64,000 nucleotides of DNA from Buttiauxella sp. B2 (GCF_006376615.1 NZ_VEXQ01000001.1:496001-560000), one strand, 5' to 3'; shown: positions 1 through 9,146, counted from the stretch's first letter. The notes: generated by a model not told the origin, from the letters alone. Program-made: numbers and translations.

Positions 1-1
1 T

Positions 2-1060
2 ACCTGGATGCTGACGTTTCTGTGTGGTACGGGCCACGTGGTGTACACCATGTTCCCGATTATCGCTGATATCGCCCTCAAGAAAGGTATTCGCCCGGAA
101 CGCCCAATGGCGGTAGCTTCTATTGCCTCACAAATGGCGATTACCGCCTCACCAGTATCCGTTGCAGTGGTATCACTCATTTCGATTATTGCGGCTAATC
201 ATGGTATTGGTCAGGCATGGGGTATCCTCGATATTCTGTGCGTTTCCGTACCTGCCTCATTATTTGGCGTGCTGATTGCCGCATTGTGGAGTCTGCGTCG
301 CGGCAAAGATTTAAAAGACGACATCGAGTTTCAGGAAAAGCTCAAAGATCCTAAGCAACGTGAGTTTATCTACGGCAGTAGCGAAACGCTGATGAACCAG
401 GTTTTTCCAAAACAAGCTTACTGGTCAACGTGGATTTTCTTCGCAGGGATTTTGGTCGTGGTGTTATTAGGAGCAATTCCGACACTGCGTCCAGCATTTG
501 AGATCAAAGGTGCATTAAAACCACTGTCTATGAATCTGGTTATCCAGATGATGATGCTGATTGCCGGTGCCGTGATGCTGATTGTCTGCAAAGTTAATGC
601 CTCAGCTATCTCAAACGGTGCGGTGTTTAAAGCCGGAATGGTGGCAATTTTCTCAGTATTTGGTGTGGCATGGATGAGTGATACTTTCTTCCAGGCACAT
701 CTTGAAGAGTTAAAAATGGCGCTGGAAGGCGTGGTGAAAAGCCATCCGTGGACTTATGCCATCGTGCTGTTTTTGGTTTCTAAACTGGTCAATAGCCAGG
801 CAGCTGCTTTAACCGCCGTCGCCCCGATGGCGCTGATGCTAGGCGTTGAGCCGAAAATGCTAATTGCCTTCTTCCCGGCATCCTATGGCTATTTTGTACT
901 TCCAACGTATCCAAGCGACCTGGCCTGTATCGGGTTTGACCGCTCCGGCACCACGAAAATTGGCAAATTCATCATTAACCACAGTTTCATTTTGCCTGGG
1001 CTGATTGGCGTGAGTTGCGCTTGCGTTGCGAGTTACTTGCTGGTGATGACGTTCTTCTAA
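2..1060 (+). CDS. Dcu-family anaerobic C4-dicarboxylate transporter, C-terminal part (DcuB-like)
   Basis: This is an inner-membrane antiporter of the DcuA/DcuB family, which exchanges fumarate, malate or aspartate for succinate during anaerobic growth. The reading frame is open to the left edge, so the first roughly 80-100 residues are missing; the Met at position 8 is internal. The visible motifs CGTGHVVYT, RPERPMA, SQAAAL, LPTYPSDLA and DRSGTTKIGKFIINHSFILPG are closer to DcuB than to DcuA. Many hydrophobic segments fill the sequence. It is not identical in character to E. coli DcuB (for example MTFF at the C-terminus and an extended charged cytoplasmic loop RRGKDLKDDIEFQEKLKD), so it may be an extra paralogue. 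Exact substrate is inferred only from the family. It converges with the next gene, with a hairpin between them. Confidence 0.85.
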   Translation, partial: TWMLTFLCGTGHVVYTMFPIIADIALKKGIRPERPMAVASIASQMAITASPVSVAVVSLISIIAANHGIGQAWGILDILCVSVPASLFGVLIAALWSLRRGKDLKDDIEFQEKLKDPKQREFIYGSSETLMNQVFPKQAYWSTWIFFAGILVVVLLGAIPTLRPAFEIKGALKPLSMNLVIQMMMLIAGAVMLIVCKVNASAISNGAVFKAGMVAIFSVFGVAWMSDTFFQAHLEELKMALEGVVKSHPWTYAIVLFLVSKLVNSQAAALTAVAPMALMLGVEPKMLIAFFPASYGYFVLPTYPSDLACIGFDRSGTTKIGKFIINHSFILPGLIGVSCACVASYLLVMTFF

Positions 1061-1065
1061 CCATG

Positions 1066-1091
1066 AATCGCCCTTTTCACAAAGGGCGATT
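1066..1091. terminator. Bidirectional hairpin between convergent genes
   Basis: A perfect 11-bp stem (AATCGCCCTTT / AAAGGGCGATT) with a TCAC loop sits between the dcu-like stop codon and the stop of the leftward small gene. The A/T ends of the stem give short U tracts on both strands, so it can serve both genes. Confidence 0.7.
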
Positions 1092-1102
1092 AACTTGCAG
1101 AT

Positions 1103-1354
1103 TTAATGCGTTTCGCCCTGTGGCGTAAACTTCAACTCAATCAACGAAATCGCTTTTTGAATCGCACGGCGGGTCACCGGATCTGCCGCTGCTGGATGCG
1201 TGGCGAAATCAATGGTCTTCAATTGTTTTGCCATTTTTTCGCGCACTTCAACCGGAGCAATCACATCAATTACATCCAGAATTTGTTTAATCACCAGTTG
1301 GCATGCCACCACGTCGGATACCAGTTCCTGGTCGGCAGATAATTGTTCAGACAT
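1103..1354 (-). CDS. Small conserved enterobacterial protein (DUF2766-like)
   Basis: This 83-residue protein of unknown function starts [18 protein letters not shown] and resembles small helical proteins found only in enterobacteria; I think the family is DUF2766 but cannot confirm it here. It has no signal peptide or membrane segment and is predicted to be mostly alpha-helical and cytoplasmic. Two adjacent ATG codons are present (1357 and 1354); the second lies 6 nt after AGGAGA and is the better start. A longer frame starting further upstream would run back into the coding end of the ABC ATPase and lacks a ribosome binding site. It follows the five-gene ABC operon on the same strand by about 65 nt and could be co-transcribed. 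Confidence 0.7.
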   Translation of the reverse strand: MSEQLSADQELVSDVVACQLVIKQILDVIDVIAPVEVREKMAKQLKTIDFATHPAAADPVTRRAIQKAISLIELKFTPQGETH

Positions 1355-1419
1355 CATTTCTCTCCTGTTTAGCAATGGGCGCCATAGTACATTTCTGCAA
1401 GCTGAAACGGTATCGGTAA

Positions 1420-2400
1420 TCATTGCGACTCGTTGAACAACCAGCAAGCAACCCGATGACCAGGGGAAATCTCCTGCATTATTGGCGAGTGGCTCTGACA
1501 TTTTTCCATTGCTCTTGGGCAGCGATTACTAAATTTACAACCGGGCCAGTCGCTCATGGCACCCGGCAGTTCACCTTTGATGCCGCCCTGCTCCAGCATT
1601 TGCACATGCGGGTCAGCAACTGGGATGGATGCCAGCAGCGCCCGGGTATAGGGGTGTGCGGGTTCGGTATAAAGTGTCTCCGCCGGGGCTTCTTCCACCA
1701 GTGTGCCGAGGTACATCACGCCAATACGGTCAGAAATATGGCGAACCATCGATAAGTCGTGCGCGATAAACAGGTAAGTCAGCCCAAATGCCTGCTGTAA
1801 ATCCTGCAAAATGTTCACCACTTGCGCCTGCACTGAAACATCCAGTGCCGAAAGCGGTTCATCACACAGCACAAATTCAGGGTTAACCGACAATGCTCGG
1901 GCAATGCTAATACGCTGACGCTGACCGCCACTAAATTCATGTGGAAAACGGTTTAGATGTTCGGCTTTTAGCCCTACTTTTTCCAGCAATTCAAGCGTAC
2001 GCGATTCACGCTGTTCTTTGCCATAACCGTGGATTTTCATCGGTTCGGCAATTAACTGCGCCACCGTCATACCTGGATTGAGCGATGAGTATGGGTCCTG
2101 GAAAATTGCCTGCATGCGACGTCGCAGTGGTTTAAGTTGCTGGTCGCTCATTTTGGCAATGTCCTGACCGGCGAACTCAATTTCACCGTCGGTAATATCA
2201 AACAGGCGTAATACGCTGCGCCCTAAAGTCGATTTCCCACAACCTGACTCCCCCACCAGCCCATAGGTTTCGCCAGGGAAGATGTCAAAACTCACACCAT
2301 CAACGGCTTTCACCGGCGGCGTTTTGTTAAACCAGCCCTGATGGCTATGGAAGTATTTGCGCAGCCCTTTCACGCGAACTAACGGCTTAACGTCCTGCAT
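1420..2400 (-). CDS. Peptide/nickel-type ABC importer, ATPase subunit 2 (OppF/DppF-like)
   Basis: This 326-residue protein is the second ATP-hydrolysing subunit of a dipeptide/oligopeptide/nickel-type importer acting on the cytoplasmic face of the inner membrane. Walker A is GESGCGKST (residues 50-58), the ABC signature is [15 protein letters not shown], and Walker B is [12 protein letters not shown], followed by the switch histidine in IAHDLSMV. The C-terminal oligopeptide-transporter region carries the cysteine cluster [14 protein letters not shown] typical of OppD/OppF-class ATPases. The start ATG overlaps the upstream ATPase gene by 14 nt, so translation is probably coupled. The substrate cannot be read from the ATPase; peptides, glutathione-like compounds or nickel chelates all use this architecture. 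Confidence 0.93.
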   Translation of the reverse strand: MQDVKPLVRVKGLRKYFHSHQGWFNKTPPVKAVDGVSFDIFPGETYGLVGESGCGKSTLGRSVLRLFDITDGEIEFAGQDIAKMSDQQLKPLRRRMQAIFQDPYSSLNPGMTVAQLIAEPMKIHGYGKEQRESRTLELLEKVGLKAEHLNRFPHEFSGGQRQRISIARALSVNPEFVLCDEPLSALDVSVQAQVVNILQDLQQAFGLTYLFIAHDLSMVRHISDRIGVMYLGTLVEEAPAETLYTEPAHPYTRALLASIPVADPHVQMLEQGGIKGELPGAMSDWPGCKFSNRCPRAMEKCQSHSPIMQEISPGHRVACWLFNESQ

Positions 2401-3370
2401 TATTCACCTCCGAATCCCATAACCAGCACATGGCTTGATGTCCTGCGCCTGTTTGGTACATCGGCGGTAAAGTATTGCAGCGTTCCATGCGCTGTGGACA
2501 ACGTTCGGCAAACGGGCAGCCCGGAGGCGGATTGAGCAGCCCCGGCGGGGAACCTTCAATCGGAGACAAACGAGCGCTCACTTCACCCTGGCGTGGCAGC
2601 GATGCCAGCAGCCCGCGGGTGTAAGGGTGCGCCGGACGATAGAAAATATCCTCCACGCTGCCCTGCTCCATCACCAGTCCTCCGTACATCACTACCACGC
2701 GCGAGCAAACCTGCGCCACAACACCAAGATCGTGGGTAATCAGCATGATTGCCGTGTCAGTTTGCTGTTGCAGTTGTTTTAGCAGACGTAATATTTGCGC
2801 TTGAATAGTCACATCCAGCGCGGTCGTTGGCTCATCGGCAATCAATAATGCAGGGTGACAAGACAGCGCAATCGCTATCATCACGCGCTGGCGCATTCCA
2901 CCGCTGAATTCGTGTGGATACTGGTTATAACGCTGTTCGGCGTTACCAATCCCCACTTGTTGCAGCATGGTGATAGATTTTTCTTTCGCCGCTTTTTTAT
3001 TGAGATTCTGATTACGAATCAGGATCTCGCTCATCTGCTTGCCAATAGTCAGCACGGGATTGAGTGCGGTCATCGGATCCTGGAAGATCATAGCAATGTC
3101 ATTGCCGCGAATATGGCGCATTTGCTCTGGTGTTTTACGGGCCAAATCTTCGCCCATAAAATGGACATGCCCGCCCACTACTTTGCCGTTGCTGCCCAGC
3201 AGTTTGAGCACCGATTTACAGGTGACACTTTTGCCACAACCAGATTCGCCGACAATACCGACGACTTCGCCACGTTTCACCGCAAAGCTCACGCCACGCA
3301 CCGCCTTCACTTCCCCTTCACGGGTGAAAAAGGAGGTTTGCAGGTTGTCGAGTTCCAGTAAGTTATTCAT
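2387..3370 (-). CDS. Peptide/nickel-type ABC importer, ATPase subunit 1 (OppD/DppD-like)
   Basis: This is the first ATPase of the importer, partnering with the downstream OppF-like subunit. It has Walker [11 protein letters not shown], signature FSGGMRQRVMIAIALS, Walker B LLIADEPTTALDVT and ITHDLGVV, and a C-terminal CPFAERCPQRMERC cluster. I place the start at the ATG at 3370 (MNNLLELDNL, 327 residues) because it has an AGGAG site just upstream and aligns with the family N-terminus; a longer frame to 3421 adds 17 residues with no similarity. The start overlaps the end of the upstream permease gene by 8 nt. The tight overlaps on both sides indicate one transcript. Confidence 0.93.
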   Translation of the reverse strand: MNNLLELDNLQTSFFTREGEVKAVRGVSFAVKRGEVVGIVGESGCGKSVTCKSVLKLLGSNGKVVGGHVHFMGEDLARKTPEQMRHIRGNDIAMIFQDPMTALNPVLTIGKQMSEILIRNQNLNKKAAKEKSITMLQQVGIGNAEQRYNQYPHEFSGGMRQRVMIAIALSCHPALLIADEPTTALDVTIQAQILRLLKQLQQQTDTAIMLITHDLGVVAQVCSRVVVMYGGLVMEQGSVEDIFYRPAHPYTRGLLASLPRQGEVSARLSPIEGSPPGLLNPPPGCPFAERCPQRMERCNTLPPMYQTGAGHQAMCWLWDSEVNNAGR

Positions 3371-4208
3371 CACGATTCGCTCCTGGCTCAAAGGCGGTTC
3401 GCAATACGTCGCCAAGTACATTAAAACTCAATACCGTCAGCAAAATCAGAACGCCAGGGAACATCGCCAGCCATGTGGCTTCACCGATGAAAGATTGCGC
3501 ATTGTTCAGCATGCTTCCCCATGACGCATTGGGTTGCTGCACGCCAAGTCCAAGGAAACTCAACGTCGATTCCATCAAGATCGCAGAGGCGATATTCAGC
3601 GTTGCCGCCACCATAATGGTGGGCAATATGCTTGGGATAATGTGACGTGCAATAATGATTAACGGATGTTCACCACAGGCACGCGCATAAACCACGTATT
3701 CTCGCTCTTTGACCGACAAGGTTTCTGCTCGCACCAAACGCGACATATTCATCCAGGTCAGCGCGCTGATAATAAGAATAATGTTGGCGATCCCAGGCTT
3801 CAAATAAGCATTTAAAACTAACAATAAAAAGAACGCTGGAATCGACAACAAAATATCGACCACCCGCATCATTAGGTTGTCAATTCGCCCGCCAAAATAG
3901 CCACTTACTGTGCCCACCAGCGTGCCAATCAAAGTTGAAAATAGCATTGCCAAAAAACCGACCATCAGAGAAATCTGCCCGCCGTACAATGCGCGGGTGA
4001 AATAGTCACGCCCGTAGTCATCGGTGCCGAACCAGTGTGTGGCATCAGGCGGCAGTAGCCTTGCAGTCAGCGACATCTGGTTGGGATCCCACGGGCTAAG
4101 CGCCGCCAATAATGCGGCAATGCTGAAGATTATCAGTACCAGTAACGAAAATTGAGCTGGACGATTACGTTTCAGGCCATGTTTAACTTGTTGCCAACGT
4201 CTACTCAT
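3363..4208 (-). CDS. Peptide/nickel-type ABC importer, permease 2 (OppC/DppC-like)
   Basis: This 281-residue inner-membrane protein has an N-terminal helix (about residues 17-38) followed by a periplasmic stretch ending in HWFGTDDYGRDYFTR, the signature of OppC/DppC permeases, and then the BPD_transp_1 membrane domain. The coupling (EAA) region YVVYARACGEHPLIIIARHI contacts the ATPases. It lies 4 nt after the partner permease gene and overlaps the following ATPase gene. Nothing is missing relative to the family length of about 280-300 residues. Confidence 0.93.
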   Translation of the reverse strand: MSRRWQQVKHGLKRNRPAQFSLLVLIIFSIAALLAALSPWDPNQMSLTARLLPPDATHWFGTDDYGRDYFTRALYGGQISLMVGFLAMLFSTLIGTLVGTVSGYFGGRIDNLMMRVVDILLSIPAFFLLLVLNAYLKPGIANIILIISALTWMNMSRLVRAETLSVKEREYVVYARACGEHPLIIIARHIIPSILPTIMVAATLNIASAILMESTLSFLGLGVQQPNASWGSMLNNAQSFIGEATWLAMFPGVLILLTVLSFNVLGDVLRTAFEPGANRDE

Positions 4209-4212
4209 CGTC

Positions 4213-5166
4213 TTACCTCAACGCCTTAATGCGCGGGTCAGCCACGCGATATAACAAATCTGCCAATAAATTACCGACGATAAGCATCGTCGAAGAAAGC
4301 ATGATCATCGCCATGATCAACGGGTAATCCAGCGATGTAATCGACTGAATCCCTAGCAGGCCCATCCCCGGCCAGGAAAACACGCTTTCTGTTACATACG
4401 CCCCAACCACCAGCTCACCAAAAGAGAGGCCAAACAAGGTGATAACAGGTAGCAACACGTTTTTGAGAACGTGGCGGAATAAAATTGAGCGACGCGTAGC
4501 ACCGTATGCCAACTGTGTTTGCACGTAATCGGCCGAAAGCTGGGTAATGGTGTTAGAGCGGATGTAACGCACGTAGTTTGATAGGTTATAAAAAGTCAGT
4601 GCAATACACGGTAAAATACCGTGGCGAAATACATCCAGCCACGAATCGTCCACACCAATGGTGCGCATGCCCATGCTTGGTAACCAATTTAGCTGCACGG
4701 AAAACACCGTTATCAGCAAAATACCAAACCAGAAAATGGGTACAGAGATACCGATATAGGCAAACATGTTCAGAAAATGATCGAGCCAGCGGTGTTTAAA
4801 CGCCCCAGCCAACAAACCCAGCGGGATAGCCAGCACTATCGCCAGAACCAGTGATGCTCCCATCAGACCGAGGGTTGCCGGAATACGCTCGGCAATCATG
4901 GTTAACACTGGGCGATGGTATATCAGTGAATAACCTAAATCCCCTTGCAGCACGTTTTTCAGCCACAACAGGTATTGCATAAACATGGGTTTATCAAGCC
5001 CCAGGCTGTGACGGATACGCTCGATATCCTCCGGGCTCATACGCGGCGTAATGTACGCCTGCACCGGATCGCCGGGTGCCAGTTTGACCAGCAAAAACGA
5101 CACCAGCGAGATGAAGAATAGCATCGGCACCAGTTGCGCCAGGCGTCGTACTAACACATTGTTCAT
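4213..5166 (-). CDS. Peptide/nickel-type ABC importer, permease 1 (OppB/DppB-like)
   Basis: This 317-residue permease has the typical OppB layout: an N-terminal membrane helix (residues 8-28), a periplasmic loop with LAPGDPVQAY and LGLDKPMFMQYLLWLKN, then five further membrane segments. The EAA loop is near SADYVQTQLAYGATRRSILFRHVLKN. It pairs with the OppC-like subunit to form the channel. A hairpin-containing gap of about 130 nt separates it from the upstream binding-protein gene, while all downstream genes are packed with 4-nt gaps or overlaps. Confidence 0.93.
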   Translation of the reverse strand: MNNVLVRRLAQLVPMLFFISLVSFLLVKLAPGDPVQAYITPRMSPEDIERIRHSLGLDKPMFMQYLLWLKNVLQGDLGYSLIYHRPVLTMIAERIPATLGLMGASLVLAIVLAIPLGLLAGAFKHRWLDHFLNMFAYIGISVPIFWFGILLITVFSVQLNWLPSMGMRTIGVDDSWLDVFRHGILPCIALTFYNLSNYVRYIRSNTITQLSADYVQTQLAYGATRRSILFRHVLKNVLLPVITLFGLSFGELVVGAYVTESVFSWPGMGLLGIQSITSLDYPLIMAMIMLSSTMLIVGNLLADLLYRVADPRIKALR

Positions 5167-5182
5167 ACAGCCTCAAAATAGC

Positions 5183-5219
5183 GAAGCCGGGAGAGGACTG
5201 GCGCCCTCACCCGGCCTTC
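5183..5219 (-). repeat. REP-like hairpin between binding protein and permease genes
   Basis: A GC-rich inverted repeat (GAAGCCGGG ... CCCGGCcTTC) lies in the 128-nt gap after the binding-protein gene. Hairpins at this position in binding-protein-dependent operons commonly protect the upstream mRNA and lower expression of the permeases, so that the binding protein is made in excess. That role is inferred. Confidence 0.5.
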
Positions 5220-5294
5220 TTTCAATGAAAGAAGAAAAAAGCACATACTCAAACCTGGCCGCCTCAATAAAAGAAACCAGGGAGAGGTGATTAA

Positions 5295-6887
5295 TTATTG
5301 TTGATGGATTTTCGACAAGTCCTGGAACATGTAAACCGGCTTAGGTTCAGCTTCTTTCGTACCGCCAAAACGTTTATCCACTGCCACAATCGCATTGGTG
5401 TAGGCAATTGGATACCAGGCCATATCGTTTGCTACGGTTTGCTGGATTTGCTTATAAATATCAGCACGCTTGGTTTTGTCGGTTTCTGTTGCCCCCTGGT
5501 TCCACAACGCATCGAACGCAGGGTTCTTATAATGCGCGTAGTTATAAGCTTCATTGCTCATATACAAAGACTTATAGCCGTCAGGTTCCATGCCCATGAT
5601 GTAGCCGCTAAGGCTCAATTCATAAGAGGTATTTTTCATATCCAGGCTGCGCTGTGACATGGCATTAGCGTCCATCGGCAATAACTCTACTGCGATACCG
5701 ACATTTTTCAGCTGCTGCTGAATATACAGCCCCATGCTTTCCTGGGTTTTGTTGGTGTTGATATAAGCAAGACGCAGTTTCAGATTGTCCGGTACACCCG
5801 CTTCTTTAAGCAGCGCTTTCGCTTTCTCAACGTCGAATTTATAGGTTTCAACATCATTAGTTTGGTAGAGCGTGTCTGGTGTCAGAATAGATGCAGCAGG
5901 CTGCGCGTAATCCAGCGATGAGAATGCTGCCTGAACCAGTTCATCTTTATTGATGGCATATGCAATGGCCTGACGCAGCGCCTTGTTCTTCATGCTATCG
6001 ACATTCTGGTTAAACGTCATATAAGCCAGACGGCCTTCGGGATAGATGACGAAGTCGAATTTGCCGCTGGATTTCAGACGCGTAACGTCTTGCGGGTCAA
6101 TCATCTTCATGTTGATTTCGCCATTTTGCAACGCAAGGTTGGCGGCGTTGCTGTCTTTTGCGAAACGATAAGTCACTGCATCCAGTTTCGGTTTACCGTT
6201 CCAGTAATCATCAAAACGTGTCAGCGCATAATATTGTCCGGCACGATATTCTTTGAATTTGAACGGGCCAGAACCCACCGGAGCATCATTTTTGGCGCTC
6301 TTTTCAAGGTCACCATTTTCATTGGCAAACACGTGCTGTGGGATTGGGTAAATCTGTACCAATGTGCCAACGAATGCGGCACTTACCTGTGGCAAAGTGA
6401 ATTTAACTGTCTGGTCATCAACTTTGCTGACCTGAACAGGTTTATCACCATAGACAAACATGCTACGGAAGAAACTGTGTTGTTTCTCATCAAGCAATTT
6501 ATTAAAGGTAAACACCACGTCGTCTGCGGTAATAGCTTTACCATCCTGCCATTTCAGATTCGGTTTGAGTTTTAAAATATATGAGAGGTTGTCGTCTGAA
6601 GGTGTCAGGCTTTCAGCCAGACCCCATTCAATCTTGTCGCCGTTGAAACTATAAAGCGGCGCATACAGCGCTTGCATAATAGTTAGCGTGGTACGGTCGC
6701 TGGCGTACAGCGGGTTCATCGCTAACGGATCACCGGTGGTCACGCCAACAATTAAATTGCCGCCATCCTGGGATGCTTGTTTTGCTGGGGCAGGATTTAC
6801 CGCAGTATCAGTTTTCGCATCATCACAGCCGGATAGGGCCAGGGCCAAAGAGGCAAACAGCGTAGATAACAACAGGGGTTTACGCAT
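5295..6887 (-). CDS. ABC importer substrate-binding lipoprotein, SBP_bac_5 family
   Basis: This 530-residue protein is the solute receptor of the importer. It has a type II signal peptide: a basic start (MRKP), hydrophobic core, and lipobox LSGC with the lipidated Cys at residue 21. The residues after the Cys are Asp-Asp; Asp at +2 is the enterobacterial Lol-avoidance signal and predicts retention on the outer face of the inner membrane. The mature part shows SBP_bac_5 features: LTIMQALYAPLY, LKLKPNLKWQDGKAITADDVVFTF, PVGSGPFKFKEY, LRQAIAYAINKDELV and the C-terminal IQQTVANDMAWYPIAY. Most enterobacterial members of this class (OppA, DppA, NikA, GsiB) are soluble periplasmic proteins, so a lipid anchor is less common. 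Substrate is unknown; peptides are the default guess. Confidence 0.92.
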   Translation of the reverse strand: MRKPLLLSTLFASLALALSGCDDAKTDTAVNPAPAKQASQDGGNLIVGVTTGDPLAMNPLYASDRTTLTIMQALYAPLYSFNGDKIEWGLAESLTPSDDNLSYILKLKPNLKWQDGKAITADDVVFTFNKLLDEKQHSFFRSMFVYGDKPVQVSKVDDQTVKFTLPQVSAAFVGTLVQIYPIPQHVFANENGDLEKSAKNDAPVGSGPFKFKEYRAGQYYALTRFDDYWNGKPKLDAVTYRFAKDSNAANLALQNGEINMKMIDPQDVTRLKSSGKFDFVIYPEGRLAYMTFNQNVDSMKNKALRQAIAYAINKDELVQAAFSSLDYAQPAASILTPDTLYQTNDVETYKFDVEKAKALLKEAGVPDNLKLRLAYINTNKTQESMGLYIQQQLKNVGIAVELLPMDANAMSQRSLDMKNTSYELSLSGYIMGMEPDGYKSLYMSNEAYNYAHYKNPAFDALWNQGATETDKTKRADIYKQIQQTVANDMAWYPIAYTNAIVAVDKRFGGTKEAEPKPVYMFQDLSKIHQQ

Positions 6888-7048
6888 TTATTCACGGACT
6901 CCGTCTCAATTAGAGACCGCATAGTGCACCAGCCATACCCACATTGTAAATAAGTGTAAAACGCATAACGTTATGCGAAAAAGTGCTAAAGAGAAAATTG
7001 TGGGTATAAAGCAGGAACGACACGAGAGGTAAGACAAATTTCAGGCAT

Positions 7049-7076
7049 AAAAAAACCTGCCGCAGCAGGTTTTTTT
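7049..7076 (-). terminator. Rho-independent terminator of azuC
   Basis: On the minus strand, AACCTGC and GCAGGTT form a stem around a short TGCG loop, followed by a run of seven T. It lies just after the azuC stop codon. The complementary A run means it could also work weakly in the other direction. Confidence 0.85.
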
Positions 7077-7088
7077 GGAGTCAGCAGA

Positions 7089-7172
7089 TTAAAACATGCC
7101 GGCAGGTGGTACATCTTTGAAGGTTTTGCAGTAGTTCTCGAACATACTTTTTAGGATTTTGCGCAGTTTCAT
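7089..7172 (-). CDS. azuC: AzuC small inner-membrane-associated protein (dual-function AzuCR locus)
   Basis: A 27-codon frame encodes MKLRKILKSMFENYCKTFKD followed by VPPAGMF, nearly identical to E. coli AzuC (28 residues). AzuC is an amphipathic, basic small protein known in E. coli to associate with the membrane and to stimulate the aerobic glycerol-3-phosphate dehydrogenase GlpD, and its mRNA (AzuR) also acts as a base-pairing regulatory RNA. A GGAG ribosome site lies 7 nt before the ATG and a strong terminator follows immediately, so it is a one-gene transcript. It is divergent from the efflux gene. Differences from E. coli are Asn-to-Glu in the middle and an altered C-terminus (PAGMF instead of PGNMFR as I recall it). 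Confidence 0.9.
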   Translation of the reverse strand: MKLRKILKSMFENYCKTFKDVPPAGMF

Positions 7173-7220
7173 TGTGTGCTCCAGTTTTTATTTTTGCAGG
7201 TGTTGCTCGTTATGGGCTTA

Positions 7221-7270
7221 ATAATATGACATCCGTCACACAAATCAATAGTTTTGCGATGCACATCACA
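7221..7270 (-). promoter_or_regulatory. azuC promoter with a CRP-like site
   Basis: On the minus strand TTGATT (plus-strand positions 7243-7248) and TATTAT (7221-7226) form -35 and -10 boxes with a 16-nt spacer. Upstream, 7255-7270 reads TGCGATGCACATCACA, which matches the CRP palindrome TGTGA-N6-TCACA with one change. CRP control of azuC is known in E. coli; use of this exact site here is inferred. Confidence 0.5.
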
Positions 7271-7387
7271 CATTCAGAGTGTGGATTTTACATCTTAGTC
7301 ACACAAAATGGCTTGCATATCCAATACTTAACTGGTTAATTGGCTTCGTGAATTTTTAAAACATTATTTTAATTTTGAGTTTCCCTC

Positions 7388-8806
7388 ATGACTGACGCCC
7401 CAACTCCGGCACCAAAACGTGGCATTTCTGCAATGGCGTTATTGGTTGCTGGTGCTTTCTTCATGGAATTTCTTGATGGAACGGTTATCGCCACGGCGCT
7501 ACCGGAAATGGCACGAACCTTCGGTGTCGACGCTGTTGATTTGAATATCGGTATGAGCGCTTATTTGCTCACTCTGGCGGTGCTAATCCCCGCTAGTGGC
7601 TGGATTGCTGAAAGGTTCGGTGCACGTAAAGTCTTTACCCTGGCGTTAGGTATTTTCACATTTTCTTCGGTGCTGTGTGGTATCGCCAATACGCTTGAGC
7701 AATTTGTCGCAATGCGCGTGTTGCAAGGGGTTGGCGGCGCGCTGATGGTTCCCGTTGGGCGGTTGGCTGTTTTGCGTACCACACCTAAACATTTGCTTAT
7801 CACCGCCATCGCCACACTGACCTGGCCTGCATTGGTTGCGCCTATTATTGGCCCGCCGCTGGGGGGATTTATCACCAGCTACGCATCATGGCGTTGGATT
7901 TTTTATATCAACCTGCCGCTTGGGCTTATTGCAATGGCGCTGGCATGGCGGCTAATCCCTGATATTCATGATGACGAACGCCGTCCGTTTGATGGCACCG
8001 GTTTTACCAGCACCGCAGTGTCGATGATTAGCCTGGTTTACGGCCTGGAAATGCTCGGGGAATCACAGGTCAATATGCTGCCAACCATTAGCCTTCTGCT
8101 GTTGGGGGCAGCAGCATTGTGGTTTTCGCTGTGGCACTTCAAACATACAAAACATCCGATGATTCGTCTTGAAGCCCTGAAGATTCAAACCTTTGGTGTG
8201 ACGATGTACGGAGGGTCATTGTTCCGTACTTCTATCAGTGCTGTACCGTTTCTATTGCCGTTGCTGTTCCAGGTGGGTTTCGGAATGGACGCCTTTCATT
8301 CCGGTTTGTTGGTATTAGCCGTGTTTGCCGGAAATCTCGCCATGAAACCGGCCACTACTGCGTTGATTCGCGCGTTAGGATTCAAAAAATTACTGATTAT
8401 TAATGGGTTGCTGAACGTCGCTTCTTTGTTGGCCTGTGCATTTCTCACCCCCACTACCGCAGTTTGGTTAACAGTGCCGATACTTTTCTTTGGCGGTATG
8501 TTCCGTTCGATGCAATTTACCGGAATCAGTACCCTTGCGTTTTCAGATGTGCCATCCGCACAAATGAGCTACGCCAATACGCTATTTAGCACGGCGACGC
8601 AGCTTTCAGTTGGGTTGGGAATTACGCTTGGTGCTATTGGGATCCGTCTTGGCGATAAAATCAGCCAGTGGCTTGATATCTCAGACATTCCAGGTATCTC
8701 GATTAAAATTTCATTTGTGCTGATTACGCTAATTTGTCTGTCAGGCTTGGTTGATTTATTGCGCCTACCGCGCAATGCCGGAAGCAGCGTGTCCAAAAAG
8801 CAATAA
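7388..8806 (+). CDS. MFS efflux transporter, DHA2 family (MdtD-like)
   Basis: This 472-residue inner-membrane protein belongs to the 14-helix DHA2 (EmrB/QacA) drug:proton antiporters. It shows motif D1 (MEFLDGTVIATALP, residues about 26-39), motif A (GWIAERFGARKVF), motif B (RVLQGVGGALMVPVGRL) and motif C (APIIGPPLGGFI). The arrangement resembles E. coli MdtD (YegB), including SASW-type residues YASWRWIFYINLPLG. There is no membrane-fusion partner gene nearby, so it probably acts alone. Drug specificity cannot be read from sequence. The start has a weak upstream site (TTTGAGTTTCCCTC). Confidence 0.9.
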   Translation: MTDAPTPAPKRGISAMALLVAGAFFMEFLDGTVIATALPEMARTFGVDAVDLNIGMSAYLLTLAVLIPASGWIAERFGARKVFTLALGIFTFSSVLCGIANTLEQFVAMRVLQGVGGALMVPVGRLAVLRTTPKHLLITAIATLTWPALVAPIIGPPLGGFITSYASWRWIFYINLPLGLIAMALAWRLIPDIHDDERRPFDGTGFTSTAVSMISLVYGLEMLGESQVNMLPTISLLLLGAAALWFSLWHFKHTKHPMIRLEALKIQTFGVTMYGGSLFRTSISAVPFLLPLLFQVGFGMDAFHSGLLVLAVFAGNLAMKPATTALIRALGFKKLLIINGLLNVASLLACAFLTPTTAVWLTVPILFFGGMFRSMQFTGISTLAFSDVPSAQMSYANTLFSTATQLSVGLGITLGAIGIRLGDKISQWLDISDIPGISIKISFVLITLICLSGLVDLLRLPRNAGSSVSKKQ

Positions 8807-8879
8807 CCCACTTCGCAGTAATAGAGTTTCTGGCCTCAATTATACTTAACGATAACGGTGAAGTGTCGTTGAGGTCATG

Positions 8880-9146
8880 ATGAAACGCGTACCGATTTGC
8901 TTATTGCTGATGTTGTCGCTAATTGCCTCCCAGGCAATGGCTGAAGCGATCCAACCTTTTAACAGCCCTTCTTTGCATAATCCGCATCCGAAAACGAGCG
9001 CTGTGCAACAAGATTGGCCGGAGGTGATGCCAGTACAAGGGATAAACCGTGAGCATTGGGATGAGCAGCATATGGCGGCTGAACGTCAGAAATTGCCACA
9101 GCAAACGGTTCCACATTTTGGTGGGCGTATTGAAGGATGGCGCTAA
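8880..9146 (+). CDS. Small exported protein of unknown function
   Basis: This 88-residue frame begins MKRVPICLLLMLSLIASQAMA, a convincing Sec signal peptide with an Ala-Met-Ala cleavage site near residue 21. The mature part is a short hydrophilic peptide of about 67 residues rich in Pro, His and Gln and without cysteines or repeats. Two ATGs are adjacent (8877 and 8880); the second lies better spaced from GAGGT. I do not recognise a family. It follows the efflux gene by about 70 nt on the same strand, but a link in function is not evident. Confidence 0.6.
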   Translation: MKRVPICLLLMLSLIASQAMAEAIQPFNSPSLHNPHPKTSAVQQDWPEVMPVQGINREHWDEQHMAAERQKLPQQTVPHFGGRIEGWR

